A stretch of 64,000 bases of DNA from an uncultured Clostridia bacterium. Lineage in GTDB: Bacteria > Bacillota > Clostridia > TANB77 > CAG-508. The DNA lies in assembly GCA_947627185.1 (NCBI GenBank), contig CANQVF010000009.1:1-64000 (forward strand), written 5' to 3'. Made by a program: the position numbers and the translations under genes. Positions 52,553 through 61,942 of the stretch are shown in pieces; the stretch's first letter is position 1, and every line of letters begins with the position of its first letter. The notes under the pieces are model-generated. The model searched no databases. It saw nothing but the letters and a program-made list of their open reading frames with translations, and was not told the origin of the DNA.

Positions 52553-53575
52553 ATGAATTGTGGTTTTGGAAAATTTTTAAAAGAATATTTAGAATATAAT
52601 AATATTTCTCAAACAGAATTTGCAACAAGGTTAAATGTAACTCAAAAGCATATAAATGAAATATTAAATGGTAAATCAGATATAACATTGGAAATGGCTG
52701 CTAGTATTGAAAAAATAACTTCTATTCCAATTTCATTTATTATAAATTCTGAAAATAGAAAATATGTAACGAATTATTTATATAATATTTATGGAACAGA
52801 AAAAAACTTAAATAAAGAATTAAAAGTTAAGTTTCCTTTTAAAGAATTAGAAGATAGGAAATGGATAAATTTTCAAGATATAACTAATCCAATACAAAAT
52901 TATATGGATATAATAAATTTCTTAAAAGTTAGAAATTTAGAAGCTTTAGATAAAATTCAAGAAAAAACATTATTTAAGAAAAATGGAGATAATTTTAATA
53001 AACTAAGTTTATGGATTTCTAGATGTGATGAACTTGTACAAAATCAAAAAGTAAATGAATATTTAGTTGAAAATTTTTATTTTTTAATTGATGACTTAAA
53101 AAAAGAAGCATACAATGAGAAATTTAATATAGATAAAATTCAAGAAATCTTAAATAATTATGGAATTTATTTTATCGTGGAAAAAGCATTATCAGGAACC
53201 AAAGTAAGAGGATGTTTTAGAGTAAAAGGAAAACATCCAGCAATTTATAATACTAAAAATTATTCAGGAAAAGATTCATTTTATTATGAATTATTTCACG
53301 AATTGGGTCATTGCAAGAGTGATTATAATGTGGCTAAAAATAAAATAATTGTAGATGGTACGGATGAACAGGAAAAAAGAGCAGATAGATTCGCATTAAA
53401 TACAATGATAGATGAAAAAATATGGAATAAAATAGAATGTAATTATTCAGAAGAAAATTTATTAAAAATTTCTAAAGAAAATAAAATTCCAATGAGTTTT
53501 ATAGTAGGAAGATTAGCAAAAGTAGGATATATAAAATATAATAGTAAATTATATAATAAATATAAATTATTATAA
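52553..53575 (+). CDS. HigA-like antitoxin fused to ImmA/IrrE (M78) metallopeptidase-like domain
   Basis: 340 aa. N-terminal helix-turn-helix (~18-58; ISQTEFATRLNVTQKHINEILNGK) for binding the operator upstream. C-terminal M78-type domain with the zinc motif HELGH (FHELGHCKSDYN) at ~240-250 and KRADRFALNTMI after it. Such HTH-M78 proteins are known as HigA antitoxins and phage-repressor regulators. The peptidase might self-cleave or degrade the antitoxin. SD GGGGG. The stop codon abuts the rpn fragment, marking a recombination joint. Confidence 0.88.
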   Translation: MNCGFGKFLKEYLEYNNISQTEFATRLNVTQKHINEILNGKSDITLEMAASIEKITSIPISFIINSENRKYVTNYLYNIYGTEKNLNKELKVKFPFKELEDRKWINFQDITNPIQNYMDIINFLKVRNLEALDKIQEKTLFKKNGDNFNKLSLWISRCDELVQNQKVNEYLVENFYFLIDDLKKEAYNEKFNIDKIQEILNNYGIYFIVEKALSGTKVRGCFRVKGKHPAIYNTKNYSGKDSFYYELFHELGHCKSDYNVAKNKIIVDGTDEQEKRADRFALNTMIDEKIWNKIECNYSEENLLKISKENKIPMSFIVGRLAKVGYIKYNSKLYNKYKLL

Positions 53576-53576
53576 T

Positions 53577-54007
53577 ACAAGAATGATAAAAAAGAAGAAA
53601 AACTAATGCTATGGGCAAAATTTTTATTAAATCCAGACAGTATGGAGGAAGAAGAAATGAAAGAAAATAAAGATATAAAGAAAGCGAAAGAAGAATTAGA
53701 TAAAATGAGACAAGATGAATATGAAGAGAGAATAGCAGAGCTGATGGAAAAGAAAATAATGGATGATAAAGCAAGAGAAGCATATGTTTATGAAGAAGGA
53801 TTTGATAAAGGTGTTGCAGAAGGTCTTATAAAAGGAACTAAATTAGGAATCGAGCAAGGTGTTGAGCAAGGTATTAAACAAGGCATTGAAAATGGCAAAA
53901 AAATTGCAATAATTGAAATAGCAAAAACTATGCTTGAATCTGGAGAAAAAATAGAAAATATTGTAAAAATAACTGGACTTACAAGAGAAGAAATAGAAGA
54001 AATTTAA
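53577..54007 (+). pseudogene. 5'-truncated rpn copy joined to the higA stop, RpnS-like part kept
   Basis: Homology to the complete rpn begins about 4 nt after the higA-like stop at the KNDKKEEKLMLWAK codons and continues to the end. Nuclease domain and promoter are lost. The internal SD GGAGG and ATG 53657 remain and would give 116 aa, translated from the higBA transcript. The Gly-spaced tail is longer than in the other copies (GVAEGLIKGTKLGIEQGVEQ...). The middle ~200 nt are almost identical to copies 1 and 2. Confidence 0.75.
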
Positions 54008-54300
54008 ATTTTTTTTTTGACAAATTGTTAAAATTTCAAAATATTAATAACTATCTATAATTTAGATAAAAGTTGCAAAAAGAAGCAAATTATGTTACAA
54101 TTATATTACGAATACTAGTAAAATTATGTATTTAATGTGTTTTTTATGTAAAATTTATTTACTTTTTATTAGTATTTGTATATATTTCTTATAAGAATAT
54201 TTTGATGATGCACAAAATATAACAATTTTCTTATATATATATATTTATAATATTATATATAAAGGAGTTGATACTTATGAGAAAGATAGGAGGAGTAAAT

Positions 54301-54480
54301 ATGAATACAATAGCTCACTTCAAAGGTAAGCTTACAAATGAAAAACCAGTAGAGAGATATTGTAGTGTATGTGAATCTCTCGAAAAAAGTTTAAAAGAAA
54401 TGAAACTTATAAGAAGTGGAAAAATAAAAGCAAAAACTTGGGAAGAGTTTAAAAAAGAACTTGATAATGAAGAGGAGTAA
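54301..54480 (+). CDS. Antitoxin of a RelE-type TA pair
   Basis: 59 aa, MNTIAHFKGKLTNEKPVERY and a charged, helical rest ending in WEEFKKELDNEE. Includes a CSVC pair. Placed 2 nt before the RelE-like toxin, so it is the presumed antitoxin. ATG 54301 is chosen because AGGAGG is 7 nt before it. An in-frame ATG at 54277 has its own SD (AAAGGAG), so a form with eight more residues may also be made. Confidence 0.72.
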   Translation: MNTIAHFKGKLTNEKPVERYCSVCESLEKSLKEMKLIRSGKIKAKTWEEFKKELDNEEE

Positions 54481-54482
54481 AT

Positions 54483-54836
54483 ATGTTATACAAAATAATT
54501 CCAACACCAACATTTCAAAAAGATGTAAAAGAGTATAAAAAAAGATTCAAAAATATAACAAAAGATTTAGATACTATAATAGGAAAATTAGCATTAGGAG
54601 ATTTATTAGGAGATAAAGTACCTAACATTAATTTAAAAGAAGTAAATGAAGAAATAAAAAAGGTTCGTGTCATAAATACAGATTCAAATAAAGGAAAATC
54701 AAATGGGTATAGGTTAATATACTATGTAGTTAAAAATGATGGAACAATATATTTATTAACAGTATATTATAAAAAAGATAGAGAAAATATCACAGCAAAA
54801 GAAATAGAAGATTTAATAAGAAAAAATATAGATTAA
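54483..54836 (+). CDS. RelE/ParE-like toxin with an Rpn-like C-terminus
   Basis: 117 aa. RelE fold pattern: TPTFQKDVKEYKKRFKNITKDLD at the start, KVRVINTDSNKGKSNGYRLIYYVV and TIYLLTVYYKKDREN. The Lys and Arg-rich strands suit a ribosome-dependent mRNA interferase. The last 11 residues (EIEDLIRKNID) and the following bases are identical to the 3' end of the complete rpn gene, pointing to recombination between the two ends or a natural look-alike tail that served as homology. Confidence 0.82.
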   Translation: MLYKIIPTPTFQKDVKEYKKRFKNITKDLDTIIGKLALGDLLGDKVPNINLKEVNEEIKKVRVINTDSNKGKSNGYRLIYYVVKNDGTIYLLTVYYKKDRENITAKEIEDLIRKNID

Positions 54837-54869
54837 AAATTTTCATAATAAAAAAATAAAACTATAAAA

Positions 54870-54912
54870 TAAAAATAGTATAGTAAAAATTAAATTTACT
54901 ATACTATTTTTT
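54870..54912. terminator. Bidirectional terminator between the relE-like and DUF4364 genes
   Basis: AAATAGTATAGTAAA / TTTACTATACTATTT, 15-bp stem with T runs on both strands. Confidence 0.9.
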
Positions 54913-54913
54913 A

Positions 54914-55447
54914 TTATTCTCCAATCAAATTTTCTAATATTTTAGGATAAATTTCAATTGCATTACTATTCCAATTTTCTACAATTTTTTTTGCTTGCTC
55001 TTTGGAACCAGCATAGGTTTGTAAATCAAAAATTGTAGTATTGTTTTCTATTACTCTACATCTAACTAAAAATTCTTTTTCTGAAATAGGATTATATTCA
55101 GCTGAGATTGAAAATTTATCTTTAATATTTTCAAGATTTTCCTTAAATTTACTATCTACTTGTAATTTTAAAATTCCAGGTACTATACCTATAGTGAGAT
55201 TTATAGCTTTTTTTCCTTCATCTGTTACCTCGTATATATCTGCATCTTCTTGTTCATATTTAATAATGTAGTTATCTTCTAATAAATCTAATAAAAATTG
55301 TTCAAAATAGAAATAATTCATATCTACAATAGAAGAAACTAATTCTAATAGTTCATTATGAGATATAGATTTTCCAACTTTATTTAGTATATATAATAAT
55401 AAAATTTTACTTTCTGCTAAAGACTGATCATCTGAATTTAATTTCAA
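54914..55447 (-). CDS. DUF4364-family protein (winged-helix-like)
   Basis: 177 aa. Typical DUF4364: LAESKILLLYILNKVGKSISHNEL at the start gives a winged-helix pattern (~10-75, ending VTDEGKKAI), followed by a beta-rich C-terminal half (EYNPISEKEFLVRCRVIE). Widespread in Clostridia, thought to be a transcriptional regulator, targets unknown. Monocistronic with SD AAGGAGG. Confidence 0.88.
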   Translation of the reverse strand: MKLNSDDQSLAESKILLLYILNKVGKSISHNELLELVSSIVDMNYFYFEQFLLDLLEDNYIIKYEQEDADIYEVTDEGKKAINLTIGIVPGILKLQVDSKFKENLENIKDKFSISAEYNPISEKEFLVRCRVIENNTTIFDLQTYAGSKEQAKKIVENWNSNAIEIYPKILENLIGE

Positions 55448-55590
55448 TTTAATTCCTCCTTGTAATATGTATTGTTATTATATCACAGAAATTTAAAAAG
55501 TAAATAAATTTATTGCTCAATAGCAATAAATTATGATAAAATATCACCGAAGAATACTTTTTAAGAAAGGTAAAATATATTTTAAAATTT

Positions 55591-56934
55591 ATGAGTGAAA
55601 TAAATATAGAAGCAACCATTCAGAAAATGATAGAAAATATTGATAATGAAGCAGTAAGAAAAGAAATAGCAAATCAAATTTCAGCAATTGCAATACTTGC
55701 TAAACCTGATGAATTAAAAAAGTTATTAGATGTATTTTTAAAATATCCAGAAGGCTTAGAAGTTGCTAAAAATAATTGGTCAATAATTTATAATAACACA
55801 AACAATTCTCCTTCCGTTATAGAATCATTATCTAAATGTGAAGAAGCTAAAAAAGACATGTTAGATAACATTAAATTTCTTATAAATTATGGAAACTATA
55901 CAGATATATCAGATTTAGCAAAAGAACTAGCTAAAATTGAGGGTGGCTCAGAAATTATTGCTGAAAATTTTGAATATTTTCTAGAAGATTGTAATATAAA
56001 TCCACAATATATTGCTATTCCACTTATAAAAACAGAATTAGGAAAAGAAAAGTTAAAAAAATATTTTGGAGAAATAAAAGATAAATTTTTTCCAGGCTCA
56101 CATGAAGGACAGCTATATCCAAAAGATTTTTTTGAATTTATAGAAGAGTTAAAAGATATTCCAGAGTTTGAAAAAGAATATGAAGATTATTCATATTGGG
56201 CGAAATTATATAATGAAATAGAAATGCCAAATCCTGAAACTTTAGATTTTCATACAATTTTAACTATGCCAAGACAAAAACAAATAGAAACATTAATTTT
56301 GAAAGATGCAATATTTGTAAAAGATTTAGAATTTGCTAATTTTGTTTATTCAAAGGATAGAGATGAAAAAAAATTAATTTTTGAAAAAGTTGCAAATGGT
56401 AATAAATATAAATATTTATCTTGTGGATCTTCAAGTCTTATAGTACAGGCTGGAGACCAAGTAGTAAAAATAGGAGCTGGAAGAAGGAAATTTCAATTAC
56501 CATATCATCCTAGAATAATGATGCCATATTTTAGAAAAGAATATAGTGATGGAAGTTGCTTAGAAGTATTTAATTATGGTGTAGTAGATTCCGCTCAAAT
56601 CACAGATGAAAAATTATTGGAAATATATAAAGAATTAGAATCAGCAGGAATAGTATGGGGAGATGCAAGAAAAGAAAATTTATTAGTATTAACAAAAGAT
56701 AATGAAATACCAGATTTTATAAAAGGTGATGATTTTGGAATATTAGGATTTTTAAATGATGAAAGATTTCCAACCAATAATCATACAGTATTAAAAAAAG
56801 GTGATATTGTAATATGTGATTTAGACATGCTATATACAAAGGATGATCCAAATTATGAAAAAGGATATATGGATGAAATTATAGAAACTTATTTAAAAGA
56901 TAAAAAAAGAGAAAAACTTTTAGAAGAACATTAA
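55591..56934 (+). CDS. Alpha-solenoid protein with a C-terminal kinase-like domain
   Basis: 447 aa, not a family I can name. Residues ~1-220 are helical and repeat-like, with no signal peptide. Residues ~265-447 have kinase-fold marks in order: a Gly/Ser loop SCGSSSLIVQ, a VVKIG lysine, the catalytic-loop-like WGDARKENLLV (HRD replaced by WGD, with D..N) and a metal-site-like ICDLDMLY (DFG replaced by DLD). That resembles aminoglycoside/choline-kinase or Kdo-kinase-like small-molecule kinases. The SD AAAGG is about 20 nt from the ATG, with an AT-only palindrome between. Followed 16 nt later by pepF. Confidence 0.6.
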   Translation: MSEINIEATIQKMIENIDNEAVRKEIANQISAIAILAKPDELKKLLDVFLKYPEGLEVAKNNWSIIYNNTNNSPSVIESLSKCEEAKKDMLDNIKFLINYGNYTDISDLAKELAKIEGGSEIIAENFEYFLEDCNINPQYIAIPLIKTELGKEKLKKYFGEIKDKFFPGSHEGQLYPKDFFEFIEELKDIPEFEKEYEDYSYWAKLYNEIEMPNPETLDFHTILTMPRQKQIETLILKDAIFVKDLEFANFVYSKDRDEKKLIFEKVANGNKYKYLSCGSSSLIVQAGDQVVKIGAGRRKFQLPYHPRIMMPYFRKEYSDGSCLEVFNYGVVDSAQITDEKLLEIYKELESAGIVWGDARKENLLVLTKDNEIPDFIKGDDFGILGFLNDERFPTNNHTVLKKGDIVICDLDMLYTKDDPNYEKGYMDEIIETYLKDKKREKLLEEH

Positions 56935-56955
56935 TTAAATAAAAGAGGTGTGATG

Positions 56956-58725
56956 ATGAATAATAGTTTAGAATGGAATTTAGAAGATATTTTTAAGAAT
57001 GAAGAAGAATTAGAAAATTCTATTAATAATTTATATGATTTAATCAAAAAAATAAAACAAAGTAAAGGTAAATTATCATCTGGAGTAGATGAAATATATA
57101 ATTGTTATAAAAATTTAGAAAAAGCATTGGAAATTCATGAAAAAATTTATGGATTTGCTATGCTTAAATATCATAAAGATATGAGTAATCAAGAAAGTAT
57201 AAAATTATATAAAAAAATAGAAGCTTTAACTACAGAATTCTCTGAAGCAGAAAGCTTTATTTCGCCAGAAGTTAGTAAGATTGATAATGAGAAATTAGAA
57301 GAATATTTAAAAGATAGTAGAATGAAAGAATATGAAAAAGTAATTCGAGATATTATGAAAGAAAAAAAGCATATCTTGAGTGAAGAAGTAGAAGAAGTTT
57401 TGGCAAAATATTCTGAAATTTTTTCTGCATCAGAAAATACTTATGATATTTTTACAAATACAGAATTTGATTTTCCAAGTATTAAAGATGAAAATGGAAA
57501 TGAATTGAAAATGAATTCAGCTTTATTTTCTGAATATCTTATGAATAAAAATGAAAATATTAGAAAACAAGCTTTTGAATCAATGTATTCTTTATACAAA
57601 AAACACATAAATACAATAACAGAACTATATTTATCAAGAGTAAAACAAAGAGTAATTTCAAGTAAATTAAGAAATTATGAGTCTTCTTTAGATCTAGCCA
57701 CAAACAATGATGATTCAAATGTAAAAGTATATGAAACATTACTAGAAGAAGTAAATAAAAATTTATATTTAAATCATGAATATATAAAATTAAAAGCAGA
57801 GCTTCTAAAAAAAGATAAGGTAAATATGTATGATGTATATGTAAATACTTTAGATGTAGAAGATAAGAAAATTGAATATGATGAGGCAAAACAAACTGTA
57901 TTAGATGCTTTAGCACCAATGGGTGAAGAATATGTAAATATGTTAAAACATGCATTTGATAATAATTGGCTAGATGTATATACAAAAGAAAATAAAATGG
58001 GTGGTGCATATAGTATGGGAATACACACAGTTCATCCATTTGTTTTATTAAATTTTGTAAATTCATCAAGAGATGTTTCTACAATAGCTCATGAATTAGG
58101 ACATTCAATGCATAGCTATTATGCAAGTAAAAATCAAAATGTTATAAATGCAAATTATACTATAATGGTTGCAGAAGTTGCATCAACTGTAAATGAAATT
58201 CTTTTAGCAAATTATTTAATAAAAAAAGAAAATGATAATAAAAAGAAAATGGCTTTAATTAATGAACAATTAGACACAATAAGAGCAACTTTGATAAGGC
58301 AAGCAATGTTTGCAGAATTTGAAAAAGAAGTTCATTCAAAAATTGAATTAGGAGAAAGTTTAACATCAGATAATTTAAATGAAATTTATTTTAATCTAGT
58401 AAAAAAATATTTTGGAGATTATGCAATAGTAAATGATGAAATAAAATATGAATGGGCAAGAATACCTCATTTTTATAGTTGTTTTTATGTTTATAAATAT
58501 TCTACTGGTATAACTTCAGCAATAGTAATTGCAAGTAAAATTTTATCTGGTGAAGAAGGATATGTTAAGAAATATATAGATATGTTGAGCAAAGGTGATT
58601 CAGAAGATTCTTTAAGTTTATTAAAATCAGTAGAAGTAGATTTAGAAAATCCAAATACTTATGAAATAGCTTTTGAATATTTTAAGAAAAATTTAGATGA
58701 ATTAAAAAATTTAATAAAAAATTAA
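56956..58725 (+). CDS. pepF: Oligoendopeptidase F (M3 family)
   Basis: About 589 aa zinc metallopeptidase acting on 7-17-residue peptides in the cytoplasm. Zinc motif HELGHSMHSYYA at ~380, preceded by the M3B signature GGAYSMG and followed by FAEFEKEVHSKIE. Helical N-terminal half as expected. Among consecutive starts GTG-ATG-ATG (56950-56958) the second ATG suits the SD AGAGGTG best. Probably co-transcribed with the kinase-like gene. Confidence 0.94.
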   Translation: MNNSLEWNLEDIFKNEEELENSINNLYDLIKKIKQSKGKLSSGVDEIYNCYKNLEKALEIHEKIYGFAMLKYHKDMSNQESIKLYKKIEALTTEFSEAESFISPEVSKIDNEKLEEYLKDSRMKEYEKVIRDIMKEKKHILSEEVEEVLAKYSEIFSASENTYDIFTNTEFDFPSIKDENGNELKMNSALFSEYLMNKNENIRKQAFESMYSLYKKHINTITELYLSRVKQRVISSKLRNYESSLDLATNNDDSNVKVYETLLEEVNKNLYLNHEYIKLKAELLKKDKVNMYDVYVNTLDVEDKKIEYDEAKQTVLDALAPMGEEYVNMLKHAFDNNWLDVYTKENKMGGAYSMGIHTVHPFVLLNFVNSSRDVSTIAHELGHSMHSYYASKNQNVINANYTIMVAEVASTVNEILLANYLIKKENDNKKKMALINEQLDTIRATLIRQAMFAEFEKEVHSKIELGESLTSDNLNEIYFNLVKKYFGDYAIVNDEIKYEWARIPHFYSCFYVYKYSTGITSAIVIASKILSGEEGYVKKYIDMLSKGDSEDSLSLLKSVEVDLENPNTYEIAFEYFKKNLDELKNLIKN

Positions 58726-58812
58726 ATTTCACACAGAAAACATAATAATAGTATATAAAATAAAAATAAGAAATATTTTATAATAAAAAATCTAATTTTA
58801 GGAGGAAAGGCT

Positions 58813-59493
58813 ATGGCAGATATAACAGTATTAGTGGTAGATGATGAATCTAGAATGAGAAAATTAATAAAAGATTTTTTGCTACAAAAGAATTACAATA
58901 TATTAGAAGCAGAAGATGGAGAAAAAGCAATTTCAATTTATAATCAAAATAAAGAAAAAATTAGCTTAATATTATTAGATGTTATGATGCCAAAACTTGA
59001 TGGTTGGTCTGTTTTAAGGCAAATTCGTCAAGAAAATAAAAAAATTCCAATTATTATGCTTACAGCTAGAGCAGAAGAAAACGATGAACTATTTGGTTTC
59101 GAATTAGGTGTTGATGAATACATAACAAAACCATTTAGCCCTAAAATATTAGTAGCAAGAGTTGAAGCAATATTAAAGAGAGCAAGACCAGAAGAAAAAG
59201 AATTAAAGAGTTATGATGGTATAGTTATTGATAACGAAGGAAGAACAGTTACAGTTGATGGAAAACAAATAGAATTAAGTTTTAGAGAATATGAGCTTTT
59301 GAAATATTTATTAGATAATGAAAATATTGCTTTGTCAAGAGATAAAATTTTAAATACTGTATGGAATTATGATTATTATGGAGATTCAAGAACTATTGAT
59401 AGTCATATTAAAAAAATTAGACACAAACTAGGTAAAAAGGGAAAACATATTCAAACTATAAGAGGTATAGGATATAAATTTGAAATAAAGTAG
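58813..59493 (+). CDS. OmpR/PhoB-family response regulator
   Basis: 226 aa. Receiver domain with the acidic pair (VVDDES), phospho-acceptor Asp in LILLDVMMP, Thr in MLTARA and Lys in ITKPFSP, then a winged-helix DNA-binding domain (~130-226; SFREYELLKYLLDN, DSRTIDSHIKKIRHKLG). Paired with the histidine kinase 11 nt downstream. Signal and regulon unknown. The sortase locus behind it is a possible but unproven target. SD AGGAGG. Confidence 0.95.
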   Translation: MADITVLVVDDESRMRKLIKDFLLQKNYNILEAEDGEKAISIYNQNKEKISLILLDVMMPKLDGWSVLRQIRQENKKIPIIMLTARAEENDELFGFELGVDEYITKPFSPKILVARVEAILKRARPEEKELKSYDGIVIDNEGRTVTVDGKQIELSFREYELLKYLLDNENIALSRDKILNTVWNYDYYGDSRTIDSHIKKIRHKLGKKGKHIQTIRGIGYKFEIK

Positions 59494-59503
59494 GGATTAT
59501 TTT

Positions 59504-61015
59504 ATGTTAAAAAATATATTTAAATCTGTTCGTGCTAAGCTTTTTTTTACATTATGCATAGTTATTTTTATGATTATTGCATTTTTTGTAATTATTAATA
59601 ATGCTGTATTAGAAACATTATATTATTATTCAAAAAAAAATACGTTATTAGATACATATAATTATATAAATGAAAATATATCAAATATATTAGATCAAAA
59701 TAAAAAAGAAAGTTATGAATTAGAATTAGAAAAAATTGCTGTAAATAATAGTTTTGAGATACTTATATTAAATAATGAAGAATTAATTTATGCAACAAAT
59801 AAAAATTATTTATCTGAATTTGGTACAATAGATGAAATTAAATATGATGTAAAATATAGTATTTTTAATAAATCTGATCTTATGTATTCGCAAGGAGAAA
59901 ATAACATAAGGAAAATTAATGATAGAAAGAACGGAATAACTTATGTTCTTTTAAAATCTATTTTAGATAATAATTATAATCTTTATATAAGAATGCCAAT
60001 TGCACCTATTCAAGATAGTGCAAGTATTTCTAATAGATTTATTGTAGCAATGGGATTTGCAGCAATTGTAATGGGTGGTATAGCAATTACTTTTATTACT
60101 CAAAAATTTACAAAGCCGATAGAAGAGTTAAATGATATAGCAAATGAAATGAGTAATTTAAATTTTAAAAGAAAATATAGAATAAATGATAGTGAAGATG
60201 AAATAAATGAATTAGGAAAAAGTATAAATATTTTATCCGATAAATTAGAAGATACCATACATAAATTAAAATTAAATAATACAGAATTAGAAAAAGATAT
60301 AGAGGCAAAATCTAAAATTGATGAAATGAGAAAGCAATTTATATCTGATGTTTCTCATGAACTTAAAACCCCAATTGCTTTAATACAAGGATATGCAGAA
60401 GGATTAGTTGAAAATGTTAATACAGATGAAGAAAACAGAAAATTTTATGCAGATGTTATTTTAGATGAAGCAAATAAAATGGATAAATTAGTAAAACGAC
60501 TTTTAGAATTAATGAAATTAGAATATGAAGATAGAAAATTTAATGATAAAAAGTTTAATATAGTAGAACTTATAAATGAGGTAATAAAAAATTCAAAAGT
60601 GGTTTTAACTGAAAACAAAATTGAAGTTGATTTTAATGAAAATGAGCCTATATATGTTTATGCAGATGATTTTTATATAGAGCAGGTAGTAACAAATTAT
60701 TTTACAAATGCAATTAAAAATATAAAAGAAATTAATGGAAAGAAAAAAATAAAAATTACAATAAAAAATGGAAAAGAAGAAGGAAAATTAAGAATTAATA
60801 TTTTTAATACAGGTAGTAAAATAGATGAAGAAAACCTAAATAGAATTTGGAATAGATTTTATAAAATAGATGAATCAAGAGATCGTTCTAAAGGTGGAAC
60901 AGGTATAGGTTTAGCTCTTGTAAAAGCAATTATGACAAAATATAAAAGTAAATATGGTGTAACTAATAAAAAAGATGGTGTAGAATTTTATTTTGAAATT
61001 CAATCAGCAAAATAA
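59504..61015 (+). CDS. Sensor histidine kinase
   Basis: 503 aa membrane kinase. TM1 (~12-32), extracytoplasmic sensor (~33-175), TM2 (~178-200), HAMP (~200-255), HisKA with phospho-His in SDVSHELKTPIALIQGYAEG, and HATPase with N box (VVTNYFTNAIKNI), G1/F/G2 boxes (NTGSKIDEENLNRIWNRF; SKGGTGIGLALVK). Partner of the upstream regulator. No cysteine- or metal-rich sensor motif that would hint at its ligand. Confidence 0.94.
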   Translation: MLKNIFKSVRAKLFFTLCIVIFMIIAFFVIINNAVLETLYYYSKKNTLLDTYNYINENISNILDQNKKESYELELEKIAVNNSFEILILNNEELIYATNKNYLSEFGTIDEIKYDVKYSIFNKSDLMYSQGENNIRKINDRKNGITYVLLKSILDNNYNLYIRMPIAPIQDSASISNRFIVAMGFAAIVMGGIAITFITQKFTKPIEELNDIANEMSNLNFKRKYRINDSEDEINELGKSINILSDKLEDTIHKLKLNNTELEKDIEAKSKIDEMRKQFISDVSHELKTPIALIQGYAEGLVENVNTDEENRKFYADVILDEANKMDKLVKRLLELMKLEYEDRKFNDKKFNIVELINEVIKNSKVVLTENKIEVDFNENEPIYVYADDFYIEQVVTNYFTNAIKNIKEINGKKKIKITIKNGKEEGKLRINIFNTGSKIDEENLNRIWNRFYKIDESRDRSKGGTGIGLALVKAIMTKYKSKYGVTNKKDGVEFYFEIQSAK

Positions 61016-61038
61016 AAAATTAAATTTGTTAATTATTA

Positions 61039-61075
61039 AAAATACCTATAATAACAATTTATTATAGGTATTTTT
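61039..61075 (+). terminator. Terminator of the two-component operon
   Basis: AAATACCTATAAT / ATTATAGGTATTT stem then T's. Confidence 0.88.
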
Positions 61076-61117
61076 ATATAATTTAATAAATTTTTTATTA
61101 AAATTTTAAAAAAGTAC

Positions 61118-61146
61118 TTTACAAAATAATAAAATGGTAGTAATAT
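61118..61146 (+). promoter_or_regulatory. Promoter of the sortase operon
   Basis: TTTACA, 17 nt, TAATAT. A small AGGTT/AACCT hairpin follows in the ~80-nt leader. Confidence 0.5.
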
Positions 61147-61226
61147 AGTACAAATTTATTTCAATAAATTTATAAATCTTTAAGGTTGTTTCTAACCTAA
61201 AAAAATCAAATTTTTAAAATTAAATA

Positions 61227-61844
61227 ATGAAAAGAGGTGAGGAATATTTTTATTTTGAACTTTTAAAAAACAAATTTAAGATAATATTTCTTTGCTTTAG
61301 TGTATTTTTTATTTTAAGTAATAATTTTTCAAGTAATTCTAAAGTAGAAAAAAATTATCAAATTACGAATGAACTCACATATTGTAATGCAGTAACTAAT
61401 AATCAAATATTAAAAAATAGTTTAATTCAAGAAAGTACAGATTTAATTAATGAAAATAATATTGTTAAAGAATGGAAATTAGAAATTCCAAAAATTAATT
61501 TATCTGCAAATATTTCAGAAGGAACCGATAAAAAAACACTAGATGAATTTATAGGTCATTTTGAAGAAAGTAATAAAATTTCAGGAAATATTTGTTTAGC
61601 AGCTCATAATAGAGGATATAAAGTAAATTATTTTGAAAAATTAAAAGAATTGGAAATAGGTGATAAAATTTATTATACATATAATGAAAATAAAAGAGTT
61701 TATGAAGTTACTACTAAAACAATAATAAAAGATACAGAGTGGGAAAAATTAGAAAATACAAAAGATAATAGATTAACTCTTATAACTTGTGTGGAAAATG
61801 AACCACAATATAGAAGATGTATACAAGCCATGGAGTTTAAATAA
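61227..61844 (+). CDS. Sortase (transpeptidase) next to its probable substrate
   Basis: 205 aa. One N-terminal membrane helix (~18-33), then the sortase barrel: start of domain KLEIPKINLSANISEGTD, catalytic His in LAAHNRG, Cys in LTLITC and Arg in YRRCIQ. Size and TLxTC context fit a small housekeeping-like or class D/E sortase. Anchors LPXTG proteins to peptidoglycan or pilin subunits. The next gene ends in LPVTG, the likely substrate. The ATG has no SD at the right distance. An AGAGGTGAGG lies inside the first codons. Confidence 0.9.
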   Translation: MKRGEEYFYFELLKNKFKIIFLCFSVFFILSNNFSSNSKVEKNYQITNELTYCNAVTNNQILKNSLIQESTDLINENNIVKEWKLEIPKINLSANISEGTDKKTLDEFIGHFEESNKISGNICLAAHNRGYKVNYFEKLKELEIGDKIYYTYNENKRVYEVTTKTIIKDTEWEKLENTKDNRLTLITCVENEPQYRRCIQAMEFK

Positions 61845-61942
61845 TTAATTAAATAAATAACAAGTCAAATAAAAAAATATTAATTTTGGCTAATTGTATA
61901 AGAAAGGAGTTTTGCTTAAAAAAATTAAGCAAAGAAATTAAA

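Noticed and set aside
57560-58069. Minus-strand ORF of 169 aa inside pepF
   Set aside because: Antisense shadow made of Leu/His/Tyr runs. pepF is clearly the coding strand.
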